Shown: piece by piece, positions 24,369-33,984 of the stretch
Numbering within the stretch: position 1 is the stretch's first letter
How the letters are laid out: the number at the start of each line of letters is the position of its first letter
From: Dyadobacter fermentans
GTDB taxonomy: Bacteria; Bacteroidota; Bacteroidia; Cytophagales; Spirosomataceae
Assembly (NCBI RefSeq): GCF_019924045.1
Contig: NZ_JAHXBN010000010.1
Location: 868,001 to 932,000, forward strand
Direction: 5' to 3'
Length of the DNA: 64,000 nt
Notes under the pieces: generated by a model
Databases searched by the model: none
The model's input: only the letters and a program-made list of their open reading frames with translations
What the model was told of the DNA's origin: nothing
Made by a program: the position numbers and the translations under genes

Positions 24369-25751
24369 CTACTTCACCGCGCCGAGGTAGGTATAATAGG
24401 GCAGCCCTTTATTGATCCGGTGCAGGTAAAGCGCCACTTCCCTCGCATGGTAGTCACCCCACATGCTCGACTCGCCGCATGGGATCTTCTGGCCCGCAGG
24501 AATATTATCCCAGCCGTTCGGCCTGTGATAAATCGAATGGAGGATCAAGCCCTGGTGCGTAGGATCGGTTGAGAGATAAGGCTCGGCGAAAAGTGAATCC
24601 ACAGCAGTGAGCCCGGCCTGCCAGTAGCGGTTGCCGGCATCAGTTTGTCCTTTGTCATTCAAATATTTACCCAAGCGGAGTAGCCCTTGCGCGCCGATCG
24701 CCGCCGCCGAGCTGTCGATGGGTTCGAATTCGTTGTAAGGATCGGAAACGCGGGAAGTGTAATCGCCCAGTTGATGGATCTGCGGAGCGCCTGTATCCCA
24801 GTAAGGAATACCATCGGACGCCGTGTTTTCAATGTAAAAATCGCAGGTCGCCTGTGCAGCTTTGAGGTAAATGCGCTCGATTTCAGCACGGCCGCCAAGC
24901 GGTGCCAGTTCTTCGTCAGAGAAGCTGGTCAGGGATTCGAGCTGTTCTGCGAAGCCGACCATCGCCCATGCGAGGCCGCGCGTCCAGGTGGTAAAGCCGG
25001 AGAAGCCTTGCTGTGAGTTAGGGCAGCGGTAGTTGCCGTCGTTGGTGTTAAATACGCTTTCGTGAGCGGTACGTCCCCAAAGGTCGTAGCTGTCGCGGCC
25101 CTCACCGTAGTAAACCGAATAATTGGCCGTAGCAATGGAATGCAATGTTCCGCGTTCCAGCAGGCTCGTTTTCAGATCATTCTCGCCCATGTAGCTGTGG
25201 CCGAGCAAATGCGAAACCATCAGAGCTCTTACCGAGCGGATCGTATCCACAAACAACGAGTGCGGCCCGTTGAATGAGTGAATAAAGCCCTGGCCGTTCT
25301 TAATGTTCGTCCAGCGCCGTGCCTGTACGGCCCCGGATACTTTCAGCGCGATCTCGTAAAAGTTGCGCTCCCATTCGTTTTCCACGATCACCCCTTCGTT
25401 CATCAGGCGCAGCAGGTTGCCGTATGTGCTCACGTTGTTGAACCCATGGTCGTGCACACCGAAATGTCCTACGTGCGAAGCCATGAAGTCTACCGTGCTC
25501 TTGCGGGCGCTTGTGAGGTAGCTTTCGTCGCGGGTCGCGTCAAATTGCAATACCTCGGCACCATACTGGAAGCCCTGCGTCCATTCGGTCCAGCCGCGAA
25601 GGGTGTATTTGCCATTTACGGTGAAAACAGGCGTTCCTTTTGAATTGTCGTACTCCTTATTAATGAGCTTGATTTTTTCTCCGGAAACCTCCCAGAAACG
25701 GTCGAGTTTGGATTGGAGCGAAGCGGCAGTCAGTTCGTTTTTTATCTGCAT
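24369..25751 (-). CDS. GH88-type unsaturated glucuronyl hydrolase
   Basis: A 460-residue (alpha/alpha)6-barrel protein without signal peptide. Hallmarks include RGWTEWTQGFQYGAEVLQFD, VGHFGVHDHGFNN with a conserved Asp, FTTWTRGLAWAMVGFAEQLE, PIDSSAAAIGAQGLLRLGKY and PCGESSMWGDYHAREVALYL, all placed as in unsaturated glucuronyl hydrolases. These cytoplasmic enzymes hydrate the double bond of the 4,5-unsaturated uronic residue left by polysaccharide lyases and release it from the oligosaccharide. The AraC gene upstream and MFS gene downstream suit an uptake-and-degradation operon. GH105 is the alternative family. Confidence 0.82.
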   Translation of the reverse strand: MQIKNELTAASLQSKLDRFWEVSGEKIKLINKEYDNSKGTPVFTVNGKYTLRGWTEWTQGFQYGAEVLQFDATRDESYLTSARKSTVDFMASHVGHFGVHDHGFNNVSTYGNLLRLMNEGVIVENEWERNFYEIALKVSGAVQARRWTNIKNGQGFIHSFNGPHSLFVDTIRSVRALMVSHLLGHSYMGENDLKTSLLERGTLHSIATANYSVYYGEGRDSYDLWGRTAHESVFNTNDGNYRCPNSQQGFSGFTTWTRGLAWAMVGFAEQLESLTSFSDEELAPLGGRAEIERIYLKAAQATCDFYIENTASDGIPYWDTGAPQIHQLGDYTSRVSDPYNEFEPIDSSAAAIGAQGLLRLGKYLNDKGQTDAGNRYWQAGLTAVDSLFAEPYLSTDPTHQGLILHSIYHRPNGWDNIPAGQKIPCGESSMWGDYHAREVALYLHRINKGLPYYTYLGAVK

Positions 25752-25843
25752 AACTTATATCAATAGTATTATTTAGCCATTTTAATTTTGGATAATACAA
25801 AGATATTTGCAGCGAAAAGCGATAGCAAGGTACAAATCTGCTA

Positions 25844-26782
25844 TTAAATGGTACTTTTCCGAACATGCTCGCGGTACTCGTTCGGGGTAAGACCGGTTTT
25901 CTTTTTAAAGATGCGGCTGAAATAGGACGGGTCGTCCATGTGGATGTGATAGGCGATTTCCTTGCTGCTCAGATTGGAGAAAACCAGGAGCCGTTTGGCT
26001 TCGAGCAGCAGCTTGTCGAGAATGTATTCCTGGCAGGAAATGCCGAGGTGTTTTTTGATGATTTTACTCAGATAATCGGGTGTGACCGATAGCTGGCTGG
26101 CATATTGCTGCACTTCATGCATTTGCCTGAAATTCTTTTCCACCAGCTCCTGAAAGCGTCCTGCGAGCTCGGGTACTGAAAGGGCGGAGGATTCGGCGGG
26201 TTGCGCGTTGTGCTGGGTTAGGAAAGCGCATTTTTGTAGTAACAATCCCAGGTAGCGTCCGATAAGCGCCTGGTCTGTTTCGGCGCTCAAATGGTCGGCG
26301 ACCATGTTTTCGAGGATGTTGTGGAAGTAATGCTTGTCGCTTCCCGACAATGTGATGATCGGCTGCCTGCGTGCCGGCTGAAAGAATGGCAGCTGCGAAA
26401 GCGACGGGTTCATCGGATTATAAAATGTATAAAAATCCTCCGAAAACGCGACGATATAGCCCTGGAAAGAACTCGAAAAGGTAAGCAAATGTACCTGGCC
26501 CGGCGTCAGGAAATGCAGTCCCGCACCTTGAATATTATAAGAATGAAAGTCGATCTCGTGAAAGCCTTGCCCTTCTTCGATAAACAGGATTTCATAATAG
26601 GTATGCCGGTGCGGTGCGTCGGTCGGGAGCGGGGTAATGGGCAGGGATACAGGACCGGACTGGATAGTCCCCTCGTGCTGAATATCAGTACTGTTCTTAA
26701 ACCTGAAAATCTTTAATGCGGGTACCTGGCTGGGCGTTTTGGGGAGCGAATGGACCGGGATTGCATCAGACACGAAAACCAT
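25844..26782 (-). CDS. AraC-family transcriptional regulator
   Basis: A 312-residue regulator with an N-terminal cupin sensor (APHRHTYYEILFIEEGQGFHE, near residue 55) and a C-terminal double helix-turn-helix (LLEAKRLLVFSNLSSKEIAY, then DDPSYFSRIFKKKTGLTPNE). The layout is that of sugar-sensing AraC activators. It is the first gene of the block, 92 bases from the GH88 gene on the same strand, and 3 bases after the DUF4126 gene, so it probably controls the downstream genes in response to the sugar they handle. The target site is not visible to me. Confidence 0.9.
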   Translation of the reverse strand: MVFVSDAIPVHSLPKTPSQVPALKIFRFKNSTDIQHEGTIQSGPVSLPITPLPTDAPHRHTYYEILFIEEGQGFHEIDFHSYNIQGAGLHFLTPGQVHLLTFSSSFQGYIVAFSEDFYTFYNPMNPSLSQLPFFQPARRQPIITLSGSDKHYFHNILENMVADHLSAETDQALIGRYLGLLLQKCAFLTQHNAQPAESSALSVPELAGRFQELVEKNFRQMHEVQQYASQLSVTPDYLSKIIKKHLGISCQEYILDKLLLEAKRLLVFSNLSSKEIAYHIHMDDPSYFSRIFKKKTGLTPNEYREHVRKSTI

Positions 26783-26785
26783 GCA

Positions 26786-27340
26786 TCAAGACTTTTTCAA
26801 ATTCATTAACCGTTTCAAAAGCCACACAGCCAGCAAAACTACCAGTACCAACGCGATGACAGGCAGAAATACCGCCAGGCCCGACAAGCCGAAAGATGCG
26901 ACATTCTCGGCGGTAGAAACCACCGGGTTGCCAAGGCCAGCCGTGGTTTTGGACGAAAGAAGCCGTAAAATACCCGTACCCGCCTGTACCAATCCGGCCG
27001 TGCCGCCTCCGAGGATGAGTCCGAGCCCCCAATGCAGCATCGGGTTGTCGATTTCGATGAAAGAAGTGGTGAGTAATGTGCCGGCAACTACGGCCGCGGG
27101 CGTAGCAACGGTGTCGAGCAGATTATCCACAAAAGGAATGTAATACCCGGCTATTTCAAGTATTGTCGCGGTGCCCAGCGCAAAGAAGGCAGTCCAGGTG
27201 CTCAGCCACCCAAATTGTTCTCCCGGTGTGATCCAGCCGTTCATGGCGGCAATATTCGCGACCAGCATGGGCAGGAATATCCTGAAACCGCAGCTCGCGC
27301 TGAGGCCGATTCCCAGGCATAAACTCAGAAACAGCTCCAT
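26786..27340 (-). CDS. DUF4126 membrane protein
   Basis: A 184-residue inner-membrane protein with about five hydrophobic segments (LFLSLCLGIGLSASCGFRIF, FLPMLVANIAAMNGW, PAAVVAGTLLTTSF, GLGLILGGGTAGLVQAGTG, FLPVIALVLVVLLAVWLL). The GFRIFLP pattern and the GGGTAG motif mark DUF4126, a family of unknown function. The AraC gene follows after 3 bases, but there is no obvious link between the two, so shared transcription may be incidental. Confidence 0.85.
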   Translation of the reverse strand: MELFLSLCLGIGLSASCGFRIFLPMLVANIAAMNGWITPGEQFGWLSTWTAFFALGTATILEIAGYYIPFVDNLLDTVATPAAVVAGTLLTTSFIEIDNPMLHWGLGLILGGGTAGLVQAGTGILRLLSSKTTAGLGNPVVSTAENVASFGLSGLAVFLPVIALVLVVLLAVWLLKRLMNLKKS

Positions 27341-27434
27341 TTTGATTAGTTCGAGGCATTGAAACGTTAATGTAGTGTATTTGAAAAAGATATGCGCCGA
27401 TTGGTAGTTTTTTTATCGCCTTTGTGACATTTTC

Positions 27435-27442
27435 TACCTTTG
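27435..27442 (+). promoter_or_regulatory. Bacteroidota -7 element for the ABC exporter
   Basis: TACCTTTG at 27435-27442 matches TAnnTTTG exactly; a T-rich stretch lies about 20 bases upstream but no clean -33 TTTG. The implied start of transcription is about 27450, which leaves a leader of about 38 bases before the GTG start at 27488. Confidence 0.5.
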
Positions 27443-27487
27443 CATTGTTGATCCAAGACAACCACTGTATTACCTAATAGCTACCCG

Positions 27488-29263
27488 GTGAACCAGGAAA
27501 CCAAAAGCGGCCAGATATTCGATCTTCCCACCCTAAGGCGTCTATACACATTCGTTCGACCTTATCAGAAGCAGTTTTACCTGCTTATTGCCATCATATT
27601 GCTTAATGCGGTACTCGCGCCGCTGACGCCCCTACTGATCCGGTATACCATCGATACACCGATCGCGAATGGCGATTATTCGCAGCTGACCATGATGCTG
27701 ATCGTCATGCTGGTGGTAACATTGGCCCAGGGATTGGCCCAATTCTGGAACACATACATGTCGGGCTGGCTGGGGCAGTACATTATTCGCGACATCCGCG
27801 TGCAGCTCTACCAGAAGATCATCGGTTTAAGGCTCAAATTCTTTGATAACACACCCATCGGCCGGCTGGTGACCCGCACGATCTCCGACGTGGAAACGCT
27901 CTCCAACGTGTTCAGCGACGGTATGGCTGCCATTGCCGGGGATATTCTGCAACTGGTGCTCATCATCGCTGTGATGTTTTACACGGACTGGAAGCTTTCG
28001 ATTATCAGCCTTTCGATGATCCCGCTGATGCTTTTCTGTACCTATGTTTTCAAAGAGAAGATCAAGGATTCTTTCAATGAAGTGCGGGCTGCCGTTTCAA
28101 ATTTGAATGCATTTGTGCAAGAGCACATTACCGGGATGGGTATCGTACAGATTTTTAGTAGCGAGGACATTGAATACAAGAAGTTCAGGGAGATCAACAA
28201 GGTGCATCGTAATGCGAACATCCGGTCTATCCTCTATTACTCGGTGTATTATCCGGTAGCGGATGTGATTGCTGCAGCAGGTACCGGTTTGGTGGTATGG
28301 TATGGTTCAAAACAAATTCTGAACGCTGAAATCACGTTTGGTACAGTTACGGCATTTGTAATGTTCATCAACCTTTTCTTCCGTCCGATCCGCCAGCTCG
28401 CCGATCGTTTCAATACGCTGCAAATGGGGATCGTCAGCACGGACCGCATTCTGAAACTGCTCGATAGCGACGAATACACCGCCAATGAAGGCACATTTGC
28501 GCCGGAGTCCATTAAAGGTAATGTCGAATTCAAGGATGTCTGGTTTGCTTATAATGACGAAGAATACGTTTTAAGGGATATTAATTTTAAAGTAAAAGAA
28601 GGGGAGACCATTGCCTTTGTGGGTGCCACAGGGGCCGGGAAATCTTCGATCATCAACCTGCTCACGCGTTTTTATGACATTAACAAAGGGAATATCTACG
28701 TGGACGGCATTGAGGTGCATGCTTATGAACTGAATGCATTGCGTAAACATATCGGCGTGGTGTTGCAGGATGTTTTCCTTTTTTCGGATACGATTGAGAA
28801 CAATATCCGGCTCGGTGACGAAAGCATTACCCATGAAAAAATCGTCGAAGCTGCGAAGCTTGTGGGTGTACACGATTTCATCGAGCGCTTGCCGGGCGGC
28901 TATACCTATAATGTAATGGAGCGCGGCGCGACGCTTTCGGTAGGACAGCGTCAACTCATTTCCTTTGTGCGTGCGATGGTGCACGAGCCGAAAATCATCG
29001 TGCTCGATGAAGCTACGTCGTCTGTCGATAGCGAAACGGAAGAATTGATCCAGCATGCGATCGAAAACTTAATGCACGGCCGTACCGCCATTGTAATCGC
29101 GCACCGGTTATCGACGATCCAGGAGGCGGACAAGATTATTGTGGTGGATAAAGGGCGGATCGTGGAAGAAGGTAACCACGAGCAATTACTCGAAAAAGAT
29201 GGTGCTTATGCGAATTTGTACCGGATACAGTACAAGGAAGTGCATAAGATCGGAAGCTTGTAG
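27488..29263 (+). CDS. ABC exporter, fused permease and ATPase (MsbA/MdlB-like)
   Basis: A 591-residue half-transporter starting with GTG. Residues 1-340 contain six transmembrane segments (FYLLIAIILLNAVLAPLTPL, MTMMLIVMLVVTLAQG and others) of a type-I exporter; the ATPase domain has Walker A GATGAGKSS near 378, the Q-loop VVLQDVFLFSDTI, signature LSVGQRQ near 483, and Walker B IIVLDEATSSVD near 503. Such proteins dimerise and export lipids, peptides or drugs. The substrate is unknown. It stands alone and ends in a long palindrome shared with the convergent PBP1A gene. Confidence 0.92.
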   Translation: MNQETKSGQIFDLPTLRRLYTFVRPYQKQFYLLIAIILLNAVLAPLTPLLIRYTIDTPIANGDYSQLTMMLIVMLVVTLAQGLAQFWNTYMSGWLGQYIIRDIRVQLYQKIIGLRLKFFDNTPIGRLVTRTISDVETLSNVFSDGMAAIAGDILQLVLIIAVMFYTDWKLSIISLSMIPLMLFCTYVFKEKIKDSFNEVRAAVSNLNAFVQEHITGMGIVQIFSSEDIEYKKFREINKVHRNANIRSILYYSVYYPVADVIAAAGTGLVVWYGSKQILNAEITFGTVTAFVMFINLFFRPIRQLADRFNTLQMGIVSTDRILKLLDSDEYTANEGTFAPESIKGNVEFKDVWFAYNDEEYVLRDINFKVKEGETIAFVGATGAGKSSIINLLTRFYDINKGNIYVDGIEVHAYELNALRKHIGVVLQDVFLFSDTIENNIRLGDESITHEKIVEAAKLVGVHDFIERLPGGYTYNVMERGATLSVGQRQLISFVRAMVHEPKIIVLDEATSSVDSETEELIQHAIENLMHGRTAIVIAHRLSTIQEADKIIVVDKGRIVEEGNHEQLLEKDGAYANLYRIQYKEVHKIGSL

Positions 29264-29266
29264 ACT

Positions 29267-29340
29267 TTATAAATGCCACGAAGGCACTAATTAAACACGA
29301 AGCGTATTCGTGATAATTCGTGCCTTCGTGGCATTTATAA
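29267..29340. repeat. 74-nt nested palindrome between convergent genes
   Basis: Outer arms 29267-29287 and 29320-29340 pair perfectly over 21 bases (aaatgccacgaaggcac and complement). In the 32-nt loop a second hairpin cacgaa-gcgta-ttcgtg lies at 29296-29312. The element fills almost all the space between the ABC stop at 29263 and the PBP1A stop at 29342. It may terminate both genes, but the nested form and the cacgaa repetition look like an extragenic repeat element. Confidence 0.75.
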
Positions 29341-29341
29341 T

Positions 29342-31894
29342 TTAATTCTTCTTACTGGTATCTAAGGGTATCGGCGGCGGGCCGATCAGGAATTCGTCTT
29401 CTTCATTCCGTTTGGCTGGTGTGCTGTCGCCTTCGATTCCGAGCGAGTCACTTGCAGCCGGTGCCCATTGCGTAGGGCAGTTGTAGGTTTTCGATATTTT
29501 AAAGCTCGGTTTCGGGAACGGTCCGGGTTCGATGGATTTGTCCTTATAAACCTTTTCCAGGAATGCGCCCACGATCGGCAATGCAGTTTTGGCACCCTCG
29601 CCGAGGTTGGTAGTCCGGAAGTGGATGCTGCGGTCGTCGCCGCCTACCCAGGCGCCCACCACGAGGTCGCGCGTCACGCACATGAACCAGCCGTCCGAGT
29701 TGTTCGAGGTTGTTCCGGTTTTCCCGCCCAGTTGATTGCCGTTCAACGTCACATTAAACCTCCAACGGATACTTCCCGAAGTACCACCACCTTCTTCCAC
29801 ACCTGCGCGCAGCATTTGCAGCATCAGGAACGCCGATTCCTCGCTGATCGCCTGACGGTGCTCGGGCTGGAATTCTTCGATGACCTTTCCATTGCTATCC
29901 TCGATTTTGGTTACGAGAATAGGCTGGGTGTAAGTTCCATTGTTTGCGAAAACGCCGTAGGCCGCCACCATATCATAAAGTGAGACGTCAAACGGCCCCA
30001 GACCGATCGATGGAACCGCTTTCAACGGCGTGGTAATGCCCATTTTTTTAGCATACCGGACCACATTTGCAGGACCTACCTGGTCGGTAAGTTCTGCGGT
30101 AACCGAGTTAATGGATTGTGCCAACGCCCGGCGGAGCGTCATAGGGGCGTAGGTGTAAGTTCCGGTCGCGTTTCTGGGTTTCCAGACTTTCTCCTCACCG
30201 TCTTCTTCATAAGTTTTTTCAAATGGCTTGTCGACGATTTCGTCGCAAGGGTTCATATTAAATGACGAATCGTCGATCGCAGTCGTGTAAACAAAAGGCT
30301 TGAATGTCGAGCCGGGTTGCCTTTTACCCTGCTTCACCGCGTCGTATTTGAAATAGTTGTAATCCAAACCACCTACCCAAGCCTTGATCTGGCCTGTTTG
30401 CGGGTTCATGGCCATCATACCGGCGCGCAGAATGCGTTTGTAGTAGTCGAGCGAGTCCATCGAACTCCAGTACTTCTTCATTTCCCCGCTATTTTTCCAG
30501 TCGTAGACGGCCATCGTGTCCTTTTTGTTAAGGTAATAGTTCACGCTGTCGGGGTTGTTCGGAAATTTGGCGGCTAACGCGCGATACTTGCTTGTACGCT
30601 TTACGACGGTCGGAAGGAAGTCGGTGATTTCGTTGCCATCTTCATCGCGCCATGGGTTCTGGTTGCGCCAGTGATCCTCGAAGACGCGTTGCAGCTGCTT
30701 CATTTTCTGGGTCATGGCCTCTTCCGCATCTTCCTGCATGCGCGAGTCGATGGTGGTGTAGATCTTCAAGCCATCGGTGTACAGGTCATAACCATTCTCA
30801 TCTCCCCATTTTTTAACAAAATCAACTACCGCATTCTTGAAATAGTTAGCATTGCCGTCGTAAGGCGTTTCAAATTTGGTTTTTAGCTCAATCGGCAGCG
30901 CGCTGATAGAGTCGGCTTGTTTGGCACTCAGGTACCCGTATTTACGCATCTGGTCGATCACCACATTGCGGCGTTCGAGCGAGCGTTTCATGTTGCGGAT
31001 CGGGTTGTAAGTCGTGGTCGCTTTCTGCAAGCCTACCAGTACCGCCGACTCCTGTACGTTCAGGCTGTCGGGCGATTTGCTGAAATAAGACTTGGCAGCC
31101 GTGTTGATACCGTAAGTATTATTCCCGTAATCGACCGTGTTGAAATACATGGTCAGAATCTCCTCTTTGGTGAAATTCCTTTCCAGCTTAATGGCCGTGA
31201 GCCATTCCTTGGTTTTGTAAATTAATGTGCCCAGGCCGGGAACATAACCCAGTATTCCGCGAGCCCCCGATTTACGTGTTTTAAAAAGCTTTTTGGCGAG
31301 CTGTTGGGTAATGGTACTACCGCCCCCGCGATCGGTAGCGCCGGTAATGATCCCCCAGGCTACGCTAGCCATGGCTTTGTAATCGATACCCGAATGCCGG
31401 TAGAAACGCGCATCCTCAGTGGCTATCAATGCTTTGACGAGGTTGGGAGAAATTTGTTTGTAAGGAACGGGCGTCCGGTTTTCGGTGTAGAATTTGCCGA
31501 TCATGATGCCGTCGGCGGTGTAAATTTCGGATGATTGCGCTACTTTCGGGTTTTGCAGGTCTTCCACGCTCGGCATTCTTCCCATTAGCCAGAGGAAGTT
31601 CGTTTCAACGCAAAAGATGTACAATGCAAATGCAACGATACCGTAAACGATCGTTTTCCAGACTGTTACAATGGGGCGGTAATATCTCGAATTAACGTCC
31701 ACATTATCCTCCCACCAGTTGCGCACCGACTTCTTATTCTGCCGGTAGGAATGAAAGAGCTCGTCGGCTTTGGGTTTGCCGGTTACAAGCGATGTGATTC
31801 TATATGCAATCCTGTTGATGAGTGTGGCGAGACGTGACCGGAGTGTCCGGAACAGCGTTCTGATTGTGTTAAAAAACGATCGGATAACTTCCAT
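29342..31894 (-). CDS. Penicillin-binding protein 1A (bifunctional transglycosylase/transpeptidase)
   Basis: An 850-residue class A PBP. After a cytoplasmic N-terminus and one transmembrane helix (IVYGIVAFALYIFCVETNFL) comes the GT51 glycosyltransferase domain (ATEDARFYRHSGIDYKA with the catalytic Glu, GGGSTITQQLAKKLF, RNFTKEEILTMYFN) and the transpeptidase domain with SxxK in PGSTFKPFVY, SxN in AQSINSV and KTG in GGKTGTTSNN. It polymerises and cross-links peptidoglycan. I prefer the ATG at 31894; a TTG nine codons upstream is possible. The C-terminus is a short Pro/Thr-rich tail. Confidence 0.93.
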   Translation of the reverse strand: MEVIRSFFNTIRTLFRTLRSRLATLINRIAYRITSLVTGKPKADELFHSYRQNKKSVRNWWEDNVDVNSRYYRPIVTVWKTIVYGIVAFALYIFCVETNFLWLMGRMPSVEDLQNPKVAQSSEIYTADGIMIGKFYTENRTPVPYKQISPNLVKALIATEDARFYRHSGIDYKAMASVAWGIITGATDRGGGSTITQQLAKKLFKTRKSGARGILGYVPGLGTLIYKTKEWLTAIKLERNFTKEEILTMYFNTVDYGNNTYGINTAAKSYFSKSPDSLNVQESAVLVGLQKATTTYNPIRNMKRSLERRNVVIDQMRKYGYLSAKQADSISALPIELKTKFETPYDGNANYFKNAVVDFVKKWGDENGYDLYTDGLKIYTTIDSRMQEDAEEAMTQKMKQLQRVFEDHWRNQNPWRDEDGNEITDFLPTVVKRTSKYRALAAKFPNNPDSVNYYLNKKDTMAVYDWKNSGEMKKYWSSMDSLDYYKRILRAGMMAMNPQTGQIKAWVGGLDYNYFKYDAVKQGKRQPGSTFKPFVYTTAIDDSSFNMNPCDEIVDKPFEKTYEEDGEEKVWKPRNATGTYTYAPMTLRRALAQSINSVTAELTDQVGPANVVRYAKKMGITTPLKAVPSIGLGPFDVSLYDMVAAYGVFANNGTYTQPILVTKIEDSNGKVIEEFQPEHRQAISEESAFLMLQMLRAGVEEGGGTSGSIRWRFNVTLNGNQLGGKTGTTSNNSDGWFMCVTRDLVVGAWVGGDDRSIHFRTTNLGEGAKTALPIVGAFLEKVYKDKSIEPGPFPKPSFKISKTYNCPTQWAPAASDSLGIEGDSTPAKRNEEDEFLIGPPPIPLDTSKKN

Positions 31895-31928
31895 CAAACG
31901 TTTTGGTTCGTAATGTGTCAAAGATAAG

Positions 31929-31962
31929 AAAAGCCGGATAGATATGATTCAATCCGGCTTTT
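31929..31962 (-). terminator. Terminator after msrB
   Basis: An 11-bp perfect stem (aaaagccggat / atccggctttt, arms 31929-31939 and 31952-31962) just past the MsrB stop. A U-rich tail is available on both strands. Confidence 0.85.
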
Positions 31963-31975
31963 TCTAAGATTTATT

Positions 31976-32371
31976 CTATTCTGCTTTGTGAAATTTCAAT
32001 GCGGCTCCGTTCATGCAGTAACGAAGTCCGGTTGGTTTGGGGCCATCGTTGAAAACGTGTCCGAGGTGCCCGCCGCAGGTCCTGCAAACCACCTCCGTGC
32101 GGATCATGCCATGGCTTTTATCCACAATTTCTTCTACGTTTTCTTTTGCAACCGGCATAAAAAAGCTTGGCCATCCCGACCCTGAATCGTATTTCGCTTC
32201 GGAACTGAAAAGCGGTGTCCCGCATGCTGCGCATACGTAGGTACCTTCTTCTTTATTGTCGTTGTAAGGATGCGAAAACGGCCGCTCAGTACCCTTGTCG
32301 AACAGAACAAAGCATTGCTGTCCGGTAAGCTCCTGCTGCCATTCTTCCCTGGTCTTTTGTACTTCTCTCAT
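31976..32371 (-). CDS. msrB: Peptide-methionine (R)-S-oxide reductase
   Basis: A 131-residue MsrB. Two CxxC pairs bind structural zinc (YVCAACGTP and [10 protein letters not shown]), and the catalytic Cys is in [23 protein letters not shown] is another family signature. It reduces the R-epimer of methionine sulfoxide in proteins, in the cytoplasm since no signal is present. It has its own terminator and is probably transcribed alone, 65 bases from the DUF5723 gene. Confidence 0.95.
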   Translation of the reverse strand: MREVQKTREEWQQELTGQQCFVLFDKGTERPFSHPYNDNKEEGTYVCAACGTPLFSSEAKYDSGSGWPSFFMPVAKENVEEIVDKSHGMIRTEVVCRTCGGHLGHVFNDGPKPTGLRYCMNGAALKFHKAE

Positions 32372-32436
32372 GGATTTGTTTTTTAGGAATGGTCAGAAAA
32401 ATCGTACCATATCCCTTGATAACGTTGAAGCGGAAT

Positions 32437-33984
32437 TTATCGTTTAGAAAAAATGCGGCGAAGCCATGAATCCTGAGGAGGCCAGCACTGGTTTTGGGAT
32501 TCGGGCGGTCGGCGGAAAAGGCCACCGGAAATGCCGAAATACAAGTTGAATGCCCGCGGGTTACCGATATTAAGCAGCCCGGTAAGGTGGTCGGTGCCGA
32601 TCCAAAGCGGGCCAATGCGCCCTGCAAGCCCGATCGCTGGCGAACGATAGCGGTTCATCAGCGACAAGGGTACCGATATTTCGTACCACTTATGCTCATA
32701 GCGGGGCGTAACACCTATATAGGACTCTGCTTTCATGCCAAATGCACCCTGCGGAACCAGGTTCTGCACCCAGAGGCCATTGACATATACATTCGGCTTT
32801 ACATTATAATCCACGCTTGCCTGAAATGCCATGGGTAATATCGATTTGAAGTTCGGAGCAATGAGTTGCCCGCCATCCAGGGAAGAGTTGATCGCATTGA
32901 AAATGCCTTCGGAGCCTTTGAGCTTCTGGAAAGTATCGTACCTGAATTCCTTGTTTGTCGTATGGGTTTCCTGTTGCAGGATATAAGCCGGGTTTTTGAA
33001 ATGAACTCGGCCGATGTCCGTCAGCGAGACGGCGATGCGGTACAGGTATTTGTTTTTGGATGCGTCCCGTTTGCGTTCGCCTCGTTCGCGGTAGGTTGCC
33101 TTGTGAACGTCGGGGCGGTACTCGTAAACAGCCCCGAGGTCGAAGCCCCAGCCGCTTCCCGGAGGAGCGCCGCCAAAGAGCCAGGCAGGCGATGGCTTGA
33201 CATTCTGAAAACCCTCGTCGCGCGTAAGTGCATAGCGTACGTTAATTTCATTGACACTGATATACTGCCGCTTATTTTCCCAGGCGGGATCAGGCTGAAT
33301 ATCGTAGGATGAGTTCTCGATAATGGCGTGGGCATTGTAAAGGCCTACCAGCCTTTTGACCGTGAAACCTACTTTCAGATAATCCGTTTCGTCGTCGAAA
33401 ACGGTGCCGCCCAGCGTAAGCGCAATCTCGCCAAGTCCGTTCAAATGCAACTGGCCCGACTGGTGCTCATACACCTGGTCCTGCAAATCCTTGAACTGCG
33501 TGGTTTTGCTGATCAGCCGTGCCAGCGGCTCTGTTACCTGCGTGGTGTTGAGGATATATCGGGCCCGCGATGAAATTCCTACACCGACGCGGCCTTTGAA
33601 CATATTGAACATAATCGACGGCAGACGAGTATCGCCACCGGCGTTCAGGTATTTCTTGTTGCCATTCAGTTTTTCGCCCAGGTAGGAGCGGGGAAACAGC
33701 AGCATGCCTCTTTCATTATAGTATTTGGCAGGTACCGTCCCGGTGAGCAGGCTCAGGAACGAATAGGGGGCCTCGTATTTGACGTGGTTGTTGGCGGTAT
33801 AAAACTGCGTGCCCACCAGGTTTACATACAAGCTGTAACGACTGTCGGCCACAAATGCCGGATTGTGATACAATGCGTTCGTTCCGGCAAAATTGCTCAT
33901 GGCGGTGCCAGGCAAATGCTGGGCTTGGGCGTTGATGGTTAATCCGCAGACCAGTCCTAATATGGATAACCAACTTCTTTGCAT
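32437..33984 (-). CDS. DUF5723 outer-membrane protein
   Basis: A 515-residue protein with a signal peptide (SWLSILGLVCGLTINAQAQ). The mature start LPGTAMSNFAGTNALYHNPA is typical of DUF5723 and FadL/PorV-like beta-barrels of Bacteroidota, in which an xxNPA motif follows the signal. Many amphipathic beta strands follow (GKVGVGISSRARYI-like, WGFDLGAVYEYRP, YKWYEISVPLSLM-like). It is likely an outer-membrane barrel of unknown role. Confidence 0.82.
   Translation of the reverse strand: MQRSWLSILGLVCGLTINAQAQHLPGTAMSNFAGTNALYHNPAFVADSRYSLYVNLVGTQFYTANNHVKYEAPYSFLSLLTGTVPAKYYNERGMLLFPRSYLGEKLNGNKKYLNAGGDTRLPSIMFNMFKGRVGVGISSRARYILNTTQVTEPLARLISKTTQFKDLQDQVYEHQSGQLHLNGLGEIALTLGGTVFDDETDYLKVGFTVKRLVGLYNAHAIIENSSYDIQPDPAWENKRQYISVNEINVRYALTRDEGFQNVKPSPAWLFGGAPPGSGWGFDLGAVYEYRPDVHKATYRERGERKRDASKNKYLYRIAVSLTDIGRVHFKNPAYILQQETHTTNKEFRYDTFQKLKGSEGIFNAINSSLDGGQLIAPNFKSILPMAFQASVDYNVKPNVYVNGLWVQNLVPQGAFGMKAESYIGVTPRYEHKWYEISVPLSLMNRYRSPAIGLAGRIGPLWIGTDHLTGLLNIGNPRAFNLYFGISGGLFRRPPESQNQCWPPQDSWLRRIFSKR

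Noticed and set aside
23535..24572. 345-codon plus-strand frame over the isomerase and GH88 genes
   Set aside because: It crosses two well-supported minus-strand genes and the gap between them; no protein motif is visible.
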